A stretch of DNA of 58,598 nt from NCBI GenBank assembly GCA_022562615.1, contig JADFOW010000004.1, positions 1-58,598 of the forward strand, given 5' to 3'. Of the stretch, positions 42,974-50,929 are shown in pieces (position 1 is the stretch's first letter; every line of letters begins with the position of its first letter). The position numbers and the translations under genes were made by a program. Source of the stretch: Nitrososphaerota archaeon (GTDB taxonomy: Archaea; Thermoproteota; Nitrososphaeria; Nitrososphaerales; Nitrosopumilaceae). A model generated the notes under the pieces. It had not been told where the DNA came from, ran no database searches, and worked only from the letters and a program-made list of their open reading frames with translations.

Positions 42974-43615
42974 TTGGAATTTTTATTAGAAAATATACTA
43001 AATCTTGTGGGATTTCTGGTAGGGTTAGTAATAGGAACCGTGTCGATTATTGGTTTTAGAAACACAGGAAGTCCAACATTGTTTAGGTTGGCAATTGCAT
43101 TTTTCTCTATTAGCATTGGATTTTTTGTAATATGGACTGGTTACATGGTAGAAGATTTTGTAATAAAATCTGGCCATATAGAAAGATGGGTACAAACTCT
43201 AGGTATTGCAATTCAAACTGTAGGATACTTTTTCATTGCTTTTTCTCATGGTATCAAATCAGTATTTCCAAAATCTAGTTACTTTAGATCTGTAGGAATT
43301 TTTCCGTTATTCTTGGTATCCTCAGTACAGATAGAACATATTTTTAGATCTGTATCCTTTATTTTGCTTGCTTATGCTGCGATTGAAACAATCTTATCTT
43401 ATTTTGAAAACAGAAACAAAGGTGCTATCTCAGTGGCAATTGGATTGTCACTTTTAGCTCTAGGTGAATTTTTGGGGTGGTATTCATTTGTATTCCCTGA
43501 ATCAATATTGTATTTTGTTTCAATGATTATCAAAATTGCTGGTTTGATTGCCTTATTCATTCCAGTAAGCAGGGTACCACTTACCAAGATTAAATTTGAT
43601 GAAAGTTTTGATTAG
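42974..43615 (+). CDS. Polytopic membrane protein (213 aa)
   Basis: 213 residues with six or seven transmembrane helices (for example V-G-L-V-I-G-T-V-S-I-I-G, F-F-I-A-F-S-H-G, I-S-V-A-I-G-L-S-L-L-A-L) and short loops. TTG start at 42974, 59 nt after the zinc-ribbon gene. This architecture is a common thaumarchaeal membrane-protein type but no function is known to me. Confidence 0.65.
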   Translation: MEFLLENILNLVGFLVGLVIGTVSIIGFRNTGSPTLFRLAIAFFSISIGFFVIWTGYMVEDFVIKSGHIERWVQTLGIAIQTVGYFFIAFSHGIKSVFPKSSYFRSVGIFPLFLVSSVQIEHIFRSVSFILLAYAAIETILSYFENRNKGAISVAIGLSLLALGEFLGWYSFVFPESILYFVSMIIKIAGLIALFIPVSRVPLTKIKFDESFD

Positions 43616-43738
43616 CATGAAAGATTAGGCTCGATTTTTTAAAAATTTCATGTTTGTCAAATTCTTTTATCTTTTTAGTATATTGCAAAATAGCATGCCA
43701 CTATCATAGAAATTATAAAAATAATAAATGGCGTAAAA

Positions 43739-44026
43739 ATGGCAGAATACCGTACACATTTAAAAATTATTGGAGACATACTATCAACTACTCGAGATGA
43801 TCTCCAAGATGAAGATGGTGCCACTGTAACTTATCTAATAAGAAAAGCTAACATTTCCCATTCAAGAATTTCATTAATACTAAAAACTCTGGTTTCTCAA
43901 GGGCTACTAGAAAAAGTAGATTCACGGCGTTCAAACAAATACAAAATAAGTCAAACAGGAAGAGAATTTTTACAAGCCTACAATACGTTTAGTGGCTTTG
44001 CGACTAATTTTGGGTTGGCCATCTAA
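43739..44026 (+). CDS. Winged-helix regulator (paralogue of 50930)
   Basis: 95 residues, one winged HTH: Y-R-T-H-L-K-I-I-G-D-I-L, recognition helix A-N-I-S-H-S-R-I-S-L-I-L-K-T-L, then Q-G-L-L-E-K-V and the wing N-K-Y-K-I-S-Q-T-G-R-E-F. Belongs to a family expanded in thaumarchaea; DNA target unknown. A TATA-like ATTATAAA lies about 24 nt upstream, giving a leaderless transcript. Confidence 0.75.
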   Translation: MAEYRTHLKIIGDILSTTRDDLQDEDGATVTYLIRKANISHSRISLILKTLVSQGLLEKVDSRRSNKYKISQTGREFLQAYNTFSGFATNFGLAI

Positions 44027-44112
44027 TCTTCTATTTCTTCAAATTCATCTAAATTATCGTCGAAATCATCTTCAAATTCTGTATCTTCATATTCTGATGA
44101 TCCACTAAGCAT
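44023..44112 (-). CDS. Highly acidic microprotein (29 aa)
   Basis: From ATG 44112, 29 residues: 15 are Asp/Glu and none is Arg or Lys. The stop overlaps that of the convergent HTH gene. Coding is suggested by the lack of stop codons in such an acidic frame, but it is too short for certainty; a tail-like or nucleic-acid-mimic role would be conjecture. Confidence 0.4.
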   Translation of the reverse strand: MLSGSSEYEDTEFEDDFDDNLDEFEEIED

Positions 44113-44191
44113 TTTAAAATAACACCTTCTCATGATTAAAAACTTTTTCGAAAGAAAATGAATAATTAAAGAAAAAAATTAGAATAATTGA

Positions 44192-44791
44192 ATGAAAGTA
44201 AAGTGCGATAAAGAAGGAATTGAAAAAGCAGCTAAAGTTGTTAAGGATGGCGGAATTGTTGTCTTTCCAACAGACACAGTTTATGGCATTGGATGTGACC
44301 CTTATAACAAAAAATCGGTGGATAGAATTTATCAAATCAAAAGTAGGCCAAAGACAAAACCTTTTCCTATTTTGGCATATTCCTTTGATGTTGCCTCGGA
44401 AATTGTCGAATTTGATAAAGATTCGAAAAAAATCGCTGATAAATTTTGGCCCGGTCCTTTAACTTTAATCTTAAAATTAAGAGATGAAAGATTAAAGGAA
44501 TCTCTAAATCTAAAAGAAAAGATAGCCATACGAGTTCCTAACAATCCATGTTTACTGAATCTTTTGAAAAATTCTAAATTTTTAATTGGGACAAGCGCAA
44601 ACATTTCTGGAGAAAATTCCTTTACCAAATCGCAAGATTGTTATCAAAAAATAAGAGAATATGATATTTTCTTAGATGGAGGAGATATTGAAATTAAAGG
44701 TGAGTCAACAATTTTGGAAATGGATCAAGGAAAGCCAATTATTCATAGGATAGGGAGGTTGAAAAAAGAGGAGATCATAGCATTTTTTTGA
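44192..44791 (+). CDS. Sua5/YrdC/YciO family threonylcarbamoyl-AMP synthase
   Basis: 199 residues. G-G-I-V-V-F-P-T-D-T-V-Y-G-I-G-C-D (about 20-36) is the YrdC signature. K-S-R-P-K-T-K-P-F-P-I, W-P-G-P-L-T-L-I and A-I-R-V-P-N-N are ligand-binding segments, and G-T-S-A-N-I-S-G is the ATP region. It makes threonylcarbamoyl-AMP for t6A37 of tRNAs, used by KEOPS. It is coupled to the THUMP gene (4-nt overlap) and converges with a Cgi121-type KEOPS gene. Confidence 0.88.
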   Translation: MKVKCDKEGIEKAAKVVKDGGIVVFPTDTVYGIGCDPYNKKSVDRIYQIKSRPKTKPFPILAYSFDVASEIVEFDKDSKKIADKFWPGPLTLILKLRDERLKESLNLKEKIAIRVPNNPCLLNLLKNSKFLIGTSANISGENSFTKSQDCYQKIREYDIFLDGGDIEIKGESTILEMDQGKPIIHRIGRLKKEEIIAFF

Positions 44792-45309
44792 ATTTAATAA
44801 TTACCTGCGCCAGACATCTGGAACCTGAAACGAAAGAGGAGATAACTAGAATTTTAGGAGAATTTGGGGACTCTGAACCCAAAATAACGATTACTAGTAT
44901 GTCAGGGATCCTAACGGTAAAAACAAAGTTAGATCCCATCGAGGTGGTAAAAAGAATTAGAGAGTTGATAATAGATGAACCTTGGAGTATTAGATATTGT
45001 CTTCGATTAATCCCCATACAAAAACTCTCAGAAACAAAAATTGATGAAATTGAAGAAACAATCTCAGAATTAATTGGATGCATTTCAAAAGGAGAATCAT
45101 ATAGAATATCAATTGAAAAAAGAAATTCTAGTATTTCAAGTCAAGAATTGATCACAAAAATCGCCACAAAAATCAAAAATAAAGTGTCATTAGAAAATCC
45201 AGACAAAATTGTCCAAATAGAGATTTTAGGAACAAAAACTGGTATTTCTATTCTTAAAAAATCTGATATTTTAAGCGTAGAAAAAACTAAAAGAAGTATG
45301 TCAGATTAG
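44788..45309 (+). CDS. THUMP-domain protein (Tan1-like)
   Basis: 173 residues: N-terminal L-I-I-T-C-A-R-H-L-E-P-E-T-K-E-E, then a THUMP domain (about 80-170, including Y-R-I-S-I-E-K-R-N-S and V-Q-I-E-I-L-G). It fits Tan1-like tRNA-binding proteins that help form ac4C in tRNA-Ser/Leu. Probably binds tRNA rather than catalysing. Translationally coupled to the Sua5 gene; its stop overlaps the convergent Cgi121 gene by 9 nt. Confidence 0.75.
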   Translation: MNLIITCARHLEPETKEEITRILGEFGDSEPKITITSMSGILTVKTKLDPIEVVKRIRELIIDEPWSIRYCLRLIPIQKLSETKIDEIEETISELIGCISKGESYRISIEKRNSSISSQELITKIATKIKNKVSLENPDKIVQIEILGTKTGISILKKSDILSVEKTKRSMSD

Positions 45310-46074
45310 AATTGCTGCTTTTTCAATCAAAAGATCTTCTAAAGGGGTTTTTGAGGAAATAGAATCGAGTTGTCTTTTTGTTATTTTAAAATGTTTTTTC
45401 AAAAATGATGAATTATCTTTTGAAAAAATTTCTACAACTAAAGGAGTTAATTTTCGATAGAGAATATCCAGTACCGTTTTGTTGCCTATTGCAATCAAAA
45501 TAAAATTATTTTTTTGATGAATTCCAGCCAAAGTAATTGCTTCTGCAATTTGTCTTGTGGCTGCAAAACGCATCAAAATATCAGTTTCAAGTTTATTTGA
45601 GAGTAAAATATCCTCTTTTTCTGATTTTATGGAGATAAAAAGGATTTTTTTTAAATGATATAAATTTAAAATAAAATTAATTGAAATTGCTTGTAATTTA
45701 ATTGTAGGAAATTCTTTCCTGAGATCATCAAGAAAAGAAACATTAATTTTTCTAGTTCCTTTTATTTCCACTACCTGAATTAATTTTTTTCCGGTATTAA
45801 TCACAATTTTTTTGTTTGAACCGCCGTGAATTACAGGAATAATGCTTATCAAATCACTGTTTTTTATCAAAGTCATGTTTCCTTCCATAGCAGAGGAGTC
45901 TGCACCATTAACTGCAATCAAAATATTGTTTGTGTCCAAAGTGGGCGTGTTTTTTGGTTTGATCTCTAAGAGTAATTCTAGGAGCTTTTCAATTGTAACC
46001 TCATCTATATCTAATTCTAGCTGGTCAGTTGAAAATGATTTTTTTGCTCCTCCTACAAATTTTACGGTTACCAT
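45301..46074 (-). CDS. Ubiquitin-like (MoaD/ThiS-type) protein fused to KEOPS subunit Cgi121
   Basis: 257 residues. Residues 1-85 look like a MoaD/ThiS/SAMP beta-grasp: V-T-V-K-F-V-G-G-A-K-K near the start, N-I-L-I-A-V-N-G-A-D mid-way, and D-L-I-S-I-I-P-V-I-H-G-G ending in Gly84-Gly85. The chain then continues into a Cgi121-like domain (about 90-257), with D-I-L-M-R-F-A-A-T-R-Q-I-A-E-A-I-T-L-A-G-I as in archaeal Cgi121, F-I-L-I-A-I-G and a final P-L-E-D-L-L-I-E-K-A-A. In KEOPS, Cgi121 docks on Bud32 and the tRNA 3' end. The fusion is the standout gene of this window. Confidence 0.8.
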   Translation of the reverse strand: MVTVKFVGGAKKSFSTDQLELDIDEVTIEKLLELLLEIKPKNTPTLDTNNILIAVNGADSSAMEGNMTLIKNSDLISIIPVIHGGSNKKIVINTGKKLIQVVEIKGTRKINVSFLDDLRKEFPTIKLQAISINFILNLYHLKKILFISIKSEKEDILLSNKLETDILMRFAATRQIAEAITLAGIHQKNNFILIAIGNKTVLDILYRKLTPLVVEIFSKDNSSFLKKHFKITKRQLDSISSKTPLEDLLIEKAAILI

Positions 46075-46116
46075 AATTTTGATTAATTCAAAGGAGGAAA
46101 TTAATTTTTCGTAAAG

Positions 46117-46470
46117 TTATTCAGTTTTTTCTTCCGAAGGTTCATTATTTTCTGAGTCATTTGTGGTGTCAACACCCACCTCAATTATATTTTCTTCTGG
46201 TTCCTTATCTGGTTCTCTTTCTATCTTTGGGGTTTCCTCAATTGGAGGATTTTCATCATTTAGCGAATCGATTTTAGCCTTTTTTATTTCCTTTTCACGA
46301 TTTTCCTTTTTTATAAATCTAGTAATATAACCTGCAATTTTATTTCTTAATGGCTTTGAGCGAATTATGGCTACCTCATTCAGTAATTTTTTATTTTCAA
46401 CAAAACTTTCACCACACTGTGACTTGTACTGGTCTAGTACTTCAAATGAAAGACGCTTAATCCTATCCAT
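46117..46470 (-). CDS. rps17e: 30S ribosomal protein S17e with acidic C-terminal extension
   Basis: 117 residues. The first 60 are S17e: V-L-D-Q-Y-K-S-Q-C-G-E-S-F, N-K-K-L-L-N-E-V-A-I-I-R-S-K-P-L-R-N-K-I-A-G-Y. The rest is a 55-residue Glu/Asp/Pro/Asn-rich tail (E-E-T-P-K-I-E-R-E-P-D-K-E-P-E-E) not found in typical S17e. It lies 42 nt upstream of the Cgi121 fusion and 31 nt downstream of the TatD gene, probably one transcript. Confidence 0.88.
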   Translation of the reverse strand: MDRIKRLSFEVLDQYKSQCGESFVENKKLLNEVAIIRSKPLRNKIAGYITRFIKKENREKEIKKAKIDSLNDENPPIEETPKIEREPDKEPEENIIEVGVDTTNDSENNEPSEEKTE

Positions 46471-46501
46471 TCTTCCAATACTAGATTAGGGTTTTTTATA
46501 C

Positions 46502-47257
46502 CTATATTCCAAGAAAATTTTTTGAGTTTCTTTCCAGTATTGAGGTCATTTCATCATATTGTTTACCCAATATTTTCGAAGAACAAAAAATCACACTTGG
46601 AATAAAACCAATTTGAGCAGATTTCATTTCAAAACATTTTGAGAATCTTACTGGACCATCTGTTTCAACAAGAATTTTTTCTTCATCTGTTTTGGTTAAT
46701 AATGTCTGTTTATCATTTGCATAAATCATTACAGGACCATATGAAACAAAAAAATCCTTATCCATGGCCTTTCGAAGCTGTTTCTTACTACCATCGAACC
46801 AATGAAGTAATGCATGTTTTGTCTTATATGAGGTCATTATTTCAAATATTTCATCAATACTTTTTCGAGAATGAATAGAAATTGGTTTTTGATATTTTTC
46901 AGCAATAGATAAAAGTGATTCAAAAACACGAAATTGGTTTTTTTTATCTTCGTCTGATTGAATATAAGTTGGGTCTAACCCAATCTCACCAATGCCCGAA
47001 ATAATATGGATGTTTTCTTGAATCAAATTTATCATTTTATCTAGATCATCATTAGCACGTTCGGGATGAATTCCAATAAAGGGCAAAATCAATTTACTTT
47101 GTTTGGAAATTTCCAAAGTTTTTTTGGAATTTAAAAAATCCATAGACACACAACATGCCTTAATTTTCATATTTTCCATTCCTTTAATAATATAATTTAG
47201 ATCTTCGTGATAAGCAAAATCTGATAAATGAATGTGAGAATCAAACAACCAAGTCAT
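46502..47257 (-). CDS. TatD-family metal-dependent hydrolase
   Basis: 251 residues. D-S-H-I-H-L at the start, G-E-I-G-L-D mid-chain, P-I-S-I-H-S-R, A-L-L-H-W-F-D and V-E-T-D-G-P-V-R are the metal ligands of the TatD amidohydrolase fold. TatD enzymes are 3'-5' exonucleases or D-aminoacyl-related hydrolases; substrate unresolved. First gene of a likely operon with rps17e and the Cgi121 fusion. Confidence 0.85.
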   Translation of the reverse strand: MTWLFDSHIHLSDFAYHEDLNYIIKGMENMKIKACCVSMDFLNSKKTLEISKQSKLILPFIGIHPERANDDLDKMINLIQENIHIISGIGEIGLDPTYIQSDEDKKNQFRVFESLLSIAEKYQKPISIHSRKSIDEIFEIMTSYKTKHALLHWFDGSKKQLRKAMDKDFFVSYGPVMIYANDKQTLLTKTDEEKILVETDGPVRFSKCFEMKSAQIGFIPSVIFCSSKILGKQYDEMTSILERNSKNFLGI

Positions 47258-47322
47258 TATCTGGTAATTTTAAAAATAGTCTGTATAAATCGATTTCTTG
47301 GTGATATTTTTTCACTCGTCAT

Positions 47323-47330
47323 CTTTTATC
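47323..47330 (+). promoter_or_regulatory. TATA-like box for histone
   Basis: CTTTTATC, centred 27 nt before the histone ATG at 47354. It implies a leaderless histone mRNA. Confidence 0.45.
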
Positions 47331-47353
47331 ATAATAGATAAAAAATTGAATTA

Positions 47354-47575
47354 ATGAAATCATCCGAGTTGGGTCTTTCTGCAATGTATAGGATTTTGAA
47401 GAAGGCAGGTGGAGAAAGGGTAAGCGATGAATCAGCCAATGAGTTAAGAAGGGTAATTGAAGAGATTGCTAACAGTATTGCAAAAAGTGCAGTGGATATG
47501 ACTTCCCATGCTAAAAGAAAAACGGTCAAAGCAGAAGATGTAAAACTTGCTTCAAAACCATTTTCCAAATTCTAA
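47354..47575 (+). CDS. Archaeal histone
   Basis: 73 residues, a single histone fold: L-G-L-S-A-M-Y-R-I-L-K-K-A-G (helix 1), R-V-S-D-E-S-A-N-E-L-R-R-V-I-E (helix 2), A-K-R-K-T-V-K-A-E-D-V-K (loop 2 and helix 3). The R-K-T-V-x-x-E-D-V signature contacts DNA. It forms dimers and nucleosome-like wraps. Located next to tRNA-Cys. Confidence 0.94.
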   Translation: MKSSELGLSAMYRILKKAGGERVSDESANELRRVIEEIANSIAKSAVDMTSHAKRKTVKAEDVKLASKPFSKF

Positions 47576-47614
47576 TCTAAAGAGTTTAATTATTCATTTT
47601 GTGTTTTTGAAAAC

Positions 47615-47686
47615 GGTACTCTGGCAGAACGGTTATGCGTGGGCCTGCAAAGCCTATACAAGGGGGTTCGACTCCCTCGGGTACCT
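47615..47686 (+). tRNA. tRNA-Cys (anticodon GCA)
   Basis: Acceptor GGTACTC pairs with GGGTACC (with one T-G), anticodon loop CTGCAAA presents GCA, and the T-arm is GGGGG-TTCGACT-CCCTC. Discriminator T; no encoded CCA. 72 nt. Confidence 0.95.
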
Positions 47687-47693
47687 TTCTTAT

Positions 47694-48104
47694 TTATTCA
47701 ACAGTTACCTTGCCTGCCATCCAAGGATGTAGGGTGCAAAAGTAATCAAAAGTGCCCTGCTCATCAAAAGAAACGCTGAATTTTTGTCCTGGATCTAAAT
47801 GTCCACTATCAAACAACTCCCTTGGTTCATCATAAAGACCAGAAGTCACTGTATGAAAGGCAACGTCTTCATTGGACCAAGTTACTTTTTGTCCTTGTTT
47901 TATTGTAATGACTGATGGCACATAACACGAATTTGTTTCTTCACATCCTGGGCGCGATACTTTGATGGGCATTATCACATCAGCCTCAATTACAGTCTCT
48001 AATTTTTCTGTTTTAACTTCTGAATCACTACTAGGTAGTGTAATCGCAATTACCAACAAAATTATTCCAGAAATTATTCCAATAAATATTCCTTTTTTTC
48101 TCAC
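47694..48104 (-). CDS. Blue-copper (plastocyanin-like) protein
   Basis: 136 residues, GTG start at 48104. N-terminal membrane anchor (about 5-25). The cupredoxin domain has W-S-N-E-D-V-A-F-H-T-V-T-S, with the first His ligand, and D-Y-F-C-T-L-H-P-W-M-A, with Cys, His and Met ligands of a type I copper site. Thaumarchaea use many such proteins for electron transfer in place of cytochromes. Next to tRNA-Cys; no operon partner. Confidence 0.88.
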   Translation of the reverse strand: MRKKGIFIGIISGIILLVIAITLPSSDSEVKTEKLETVIEADVIMPIKVSRPGCEETNSCYVPSVITIKQGQKVTWSNEDVAFHTVTSGLYDEPRELFDSGHLDPGQKFSVSFDEQGTFDYFCTLHPWMAGKVTVE

Positions 48105-48179
48105 AACACATCACATTTAGGAGCAAGTTATTATGTAATTACCAAATTCTCTAAATATATAACATAATAGAAAAATTGT

Positions 48180-49931
48180 TTGGCTCAAAATGAAAGTGGT
48201 CTCTTAGAATACATTCCTGGTTCACAGTCACTGTTGATGGAGAAGAGATCACCACCACCATTAGAAGGATTTTCTGAAAACATCCAAGATAGCATACGGG
48301 AACATGCAGAGAACTCTAAAAATGAAGTTGAGAAAGGAAATAATTTTCTTCAATGGGTATTGACGAGAGTTTTTGAAGCTACAGAAGATGACGCAGCAGA
48401 TGCGATTATTGATGGACCAAATGACCTTGGAATAGATGCATATCTTCCCGTTGATTTTTCAGATAATACTATCCGTCTATTTCAATCCAAATACGGAACC
48501 TCACATTCTCTCGAAGCAATAACAAAATTCAAAGAAGATTCAAAACGTCTTCTCGAAAAGGATATTACCAAAATGAGGCCAGAATTGGCTCAGCTTGTAA
48601 CAAAAATCAAAGAAAAAAAATTGAAAATAAAATGTTGCTATGTAACCGATCAAAAAGTTGATTATGATGATGAATTTGTTGAAATTTTAGACATAGATAA
48701 AATTATTCAAAGTTTATGGGATAGAATAAAAAAACCAGCAGCGGGTAAAAAATCCTCCATAAAATTAGAAAAAATGCTTCGTTATGATAACACCATTCTG
48801 GGAATTTTAAAACTTAGGGAACTTACAGAATTTGTTAATAAAAATAGAGACTATGTTTTTGAATCAAATATTAGGCAGTGGATGCAATTTAAGACTTCAG
48901 TAAACAAAGGAATACGAGAAACACTACAAAATAATCCAGACAAATTTTTCTACTACAATAATGGAATTACGATTGTAGTTAGTGACTTTGAAGAGGTAGG
49001 AGACAATATCATAAAGCTAGATGCGCCTCAAATAGTAAATGGTGCACAAACATCTAATTCAATTCTTGATCATTCCAAAAGGACCAAAAACATGAATGGT
49101 TCCATGACAGTTACTATAATCAAAGCTGATGATGAACAAGAACAAAATAATATTACAAGATATCGGAATTCACAAAATTCCGTAAGAGGAAAAGATCTTG
49201 TTTCATTAATGGACTTTCATAAATCCATAAAGTCACAATTAAAAAATTGTGAATATTTTTATGAAATTCAAGCAGGATCTTTTGATACTAAAACAAAATC
49301 CAAACAATGTGAATACCACGGAGATTCAACATACAACAAATATCTTCCAGATAATCACAAAAAAGTGATTGTTGCAAAAGATGCAATTCAGGTTCTAGTA
49401 GCTGGAATAGAACAAAGACCTACAGAAGCATATAGTTCTCCTGCACAATTTCTTCCGCGGGGAAGAAAATACGATGATGTCTTTAATGATAACCTCAAGG
49501 ATGATTACAGAATTTTACTTTATCCATATCTTGTAAAAGAATATGCAAAAAAAGTATTGAAATATGGAAAAAAGGGTGGTCATAAAACAAAAAGATATGC
49601 TACCTTGTTTTATGTAGCAGTATACTTTAGAATTATTCATAAAAAAATCCTAGATACCAAAGGAGATTTTAAAAAAGATGCGGTAAAGCTTGAGCCAATA
49701 TTTCGCAGTTTCAAATTAAATTCTAGGATTCTTAAGATTACAGATGTCGTAGTTACAAAATTCCTAGAAGATACAATTGTTGATGACGAAATTGAAATAG
49801 CCAATACCAAACATAATTTTTTCTCACAACATGTATGGAATGACGCAATGTTAAGAGTATTAGATAAAAAAATAAAGCAAGAAGAAGAGGAAATTTTATC
49901 TTTAAAAAAACTAGTGAATAACTTGTTTTAA
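48180..49931 (+). CDS. AIPR-family (abortive phage infection) protein
   Basis: 583 residues. AIPR core: F-Q-S-K-Y-G-T near 108, F-F-Y-Y-N-N-G-I-T-I-V-V (about 257), A-P-Q-I-V-N-G-A-Q-T-S-N-S-I-L (about 282), and R-Y-R-N-S-Q-N-S-V (about 326). AIPR proteins are linked to abortive infection and often sit with restriction-modification genes; none is near here. N-terminal part may carry a nuclease-like fold (D-G-P-N-D-L-G-I-D-A). TTG start; C-terminal coiled coil. Confidence 0.78.
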   Translation: MAQNESGLLEYIPGSQSLLMEKRSPPPLEGFSENIQDSIREHAENSKNEVEKGNNFLQWVLTRVFEATEDDAADAIIDGPNDLGIDAYLPVDFSDNTIRLFQSKYGTSHSLEAITKFKEDSKRLLEKDITKMRPELAQLVTKIKEKKLKIKCCYVTDQKVDYDDEFVEILDIDKIIQSLWDRIKKPAAGKKSSIKLEKMLRYDNTILGILKLRELTEFVNKNRDYVFESNIRQWMQFKTSVNKGIRETLQNNPDKFFYYNNGITIVVSDFEEVGDNIIKLDAPQIVNGAQTSNSILDHSKRTKNMNGSMTVTIIKADDEQEQNNITRYRNSQNSVRGKDLVSLMDFHKSIKSQLKNCEYFYEIQAGSFDTKTKSKQCEYHGDSTYNKYLPDNHKKVIVAKDAIQVLVAGIEQRPTEAYSSPAQFLPRGRKYDDVFNDNLKDDYRILLYPYLVKEYAKKVLKYGKKGGHKTKRYATLFYVAVYFRIIHKKILDTKGDFKKDAVKLEPIFRSFKLNSRILKITDVVVTKFLEDTIVDDEIEIANTKHNFFSQHVWNDAMLRVLDKKIKQEEEEILSLKKLVNNLF

Positions 49932-50095
49932 ATTATACAGGCAGAAGTCCAACCAAGTAAAAAACTTGCAGGAGGTTTACATCAGCCAGACTAACTACCT
50001 AAATTTCATATAACTTGATGATATTTAACATGATTTTTTAAATAACTTCCAAACCCAGCATGTTTTTTATATTGATAAAAAAAAGCAAGTGTGCT

Positions 50096-50257
50096 TTGAG
50101 AACTAAATTAAAGTGTGCAATTTGTAGTGAAAATGTATCTATGCGTTATAATCCTATGGAAGAATGGTCTATTGATGGTGTGTTATGTGGAGATTGTTAT
50201 TCAAAAAAATTAAGTGAATATTATCCTGGTATTCATAAGCAGATAAACAAAAAATAG
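50096..50257 (+). CDS. Small zinc-binding protein (53 aa)
   Basis: From TTG 50096, which is 26 nt from a TATA-like TTATATTG; the upstream ATG 50060 would sit too close to the TATA stretch at 50035-50043. C-A-I-C-S-E-N and C-G-D-C-Y-S form one zinc site, with M-E-E-W-S-I-D-G-V-L between. Function unknown. Confidence 0.5.
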   Translation: MRTKLKCAICSENVSMRYNPMEEWSIDGVLCGDCYSKKLSEYYPGIHKQINKK

Positions 50258-50259
50258 TT

Positions 50260-50850
50260 TTATTTTAATTTTGAATATTGGTTAACATTCAGACAGTTCC
50301 ATGCAAGAGGATCATCTTTAATGTTCTTTTCATCAAGATATACAATATTAGTGACCGTTTTTTTCTTTTTTAGTAAATTAACCTGAAAACTTTCAAATTT
50401 TTTACAGCTACAAATTTCATACAAACAAGCATCATTATCATTTTTATCATGGTCTTCTGCAGCATGACCACAATCGCAAGGTGCACTCTTTTTAACATCC
50501 TTCAGGTATTGGTCAGAATAACTTCCCAATCGTAAATATGCCTCACCATCATGACCTTTTTTGAATCGTTCATAGTTTTTTGACTTGTTTAGTTTTTTGA
50601 AAAATGAGATGTTAGATTGAGGATGCTCAGAATCAGCACCCATAATGAACCAATAACTATCACTAGATTCAACAAATCTAATCTTTATTGAATGATCTAA
50701 CCACCAGTTGACTGTAGCACGCCAAAGGTCGTTTGCCTGTTTTTTTTCAGAAAAAAGAGGCACGACATTCATCCTTAGATCATAAAAACGATAAGCTAAT
50801 CCTAAAAAATCATCAAACCAAGGTATCGGGGAGTGAGAAGACAATATCAA
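50260..50850 (-). CDS. Hypothetical protein with CxCGH zinc module
   Basis: 196 residues. About residues 124-153 hold C-D-C-G-H-A-A-E-D-H and C-L-Y-E-I-C-S-C-K-K-F, a Cys/His zinc module seen in small DNA- or RNA-related proteins. The N-terminal 110 residues are aromatic-rich with W-W-L-D-H and G-A-D-S-E-H-P. No family known to me. It is convergent with the small zinc protein at 50096. Confidence 0.6.
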   Translation of the reverse strand: MILSSHSPIPWFDDFLGLAYRFYDLRMNVVPLFSEKKQANDLWRATVNWWLDHSIKIRFVESSDSYWFIMGADSEHPQSNISFFKKLNKSKNYERFKKGHDGEAYLRLGSYSDQYLKDVKKSAPCDCGHAAEDHDKNDNDACLYEICSCKKFESFQVNLLKKKKTVTNIVYLDEKNIKDDPLAWNCLNVNQYSKLK

Positions 50851-50900
50851 AAAACCAAGGTTGTAGGATATTTGTCTGTATCTGAATTAAAGAAAATACC

Positions 50901-50908
50901 CTTATATC
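50901..50908 (+). promoter_or_regulatory. TATA box for the HTH gene
   Basis: CTTATATC centred 26 nt before ATG 50930, which rules out GTG 50909, immediately behind it. Leaderless transcript inferred. Confidence 0.6.
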
Positions 50909-50929
50909 GTGGTTAAAGAAATCTTGTAT

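Noticed and set aside
47547-47732. Plus-strand frame spanning tRNA-Cys
   Set aside because: Overlaps the histone end and the tRNA; no coding signature.
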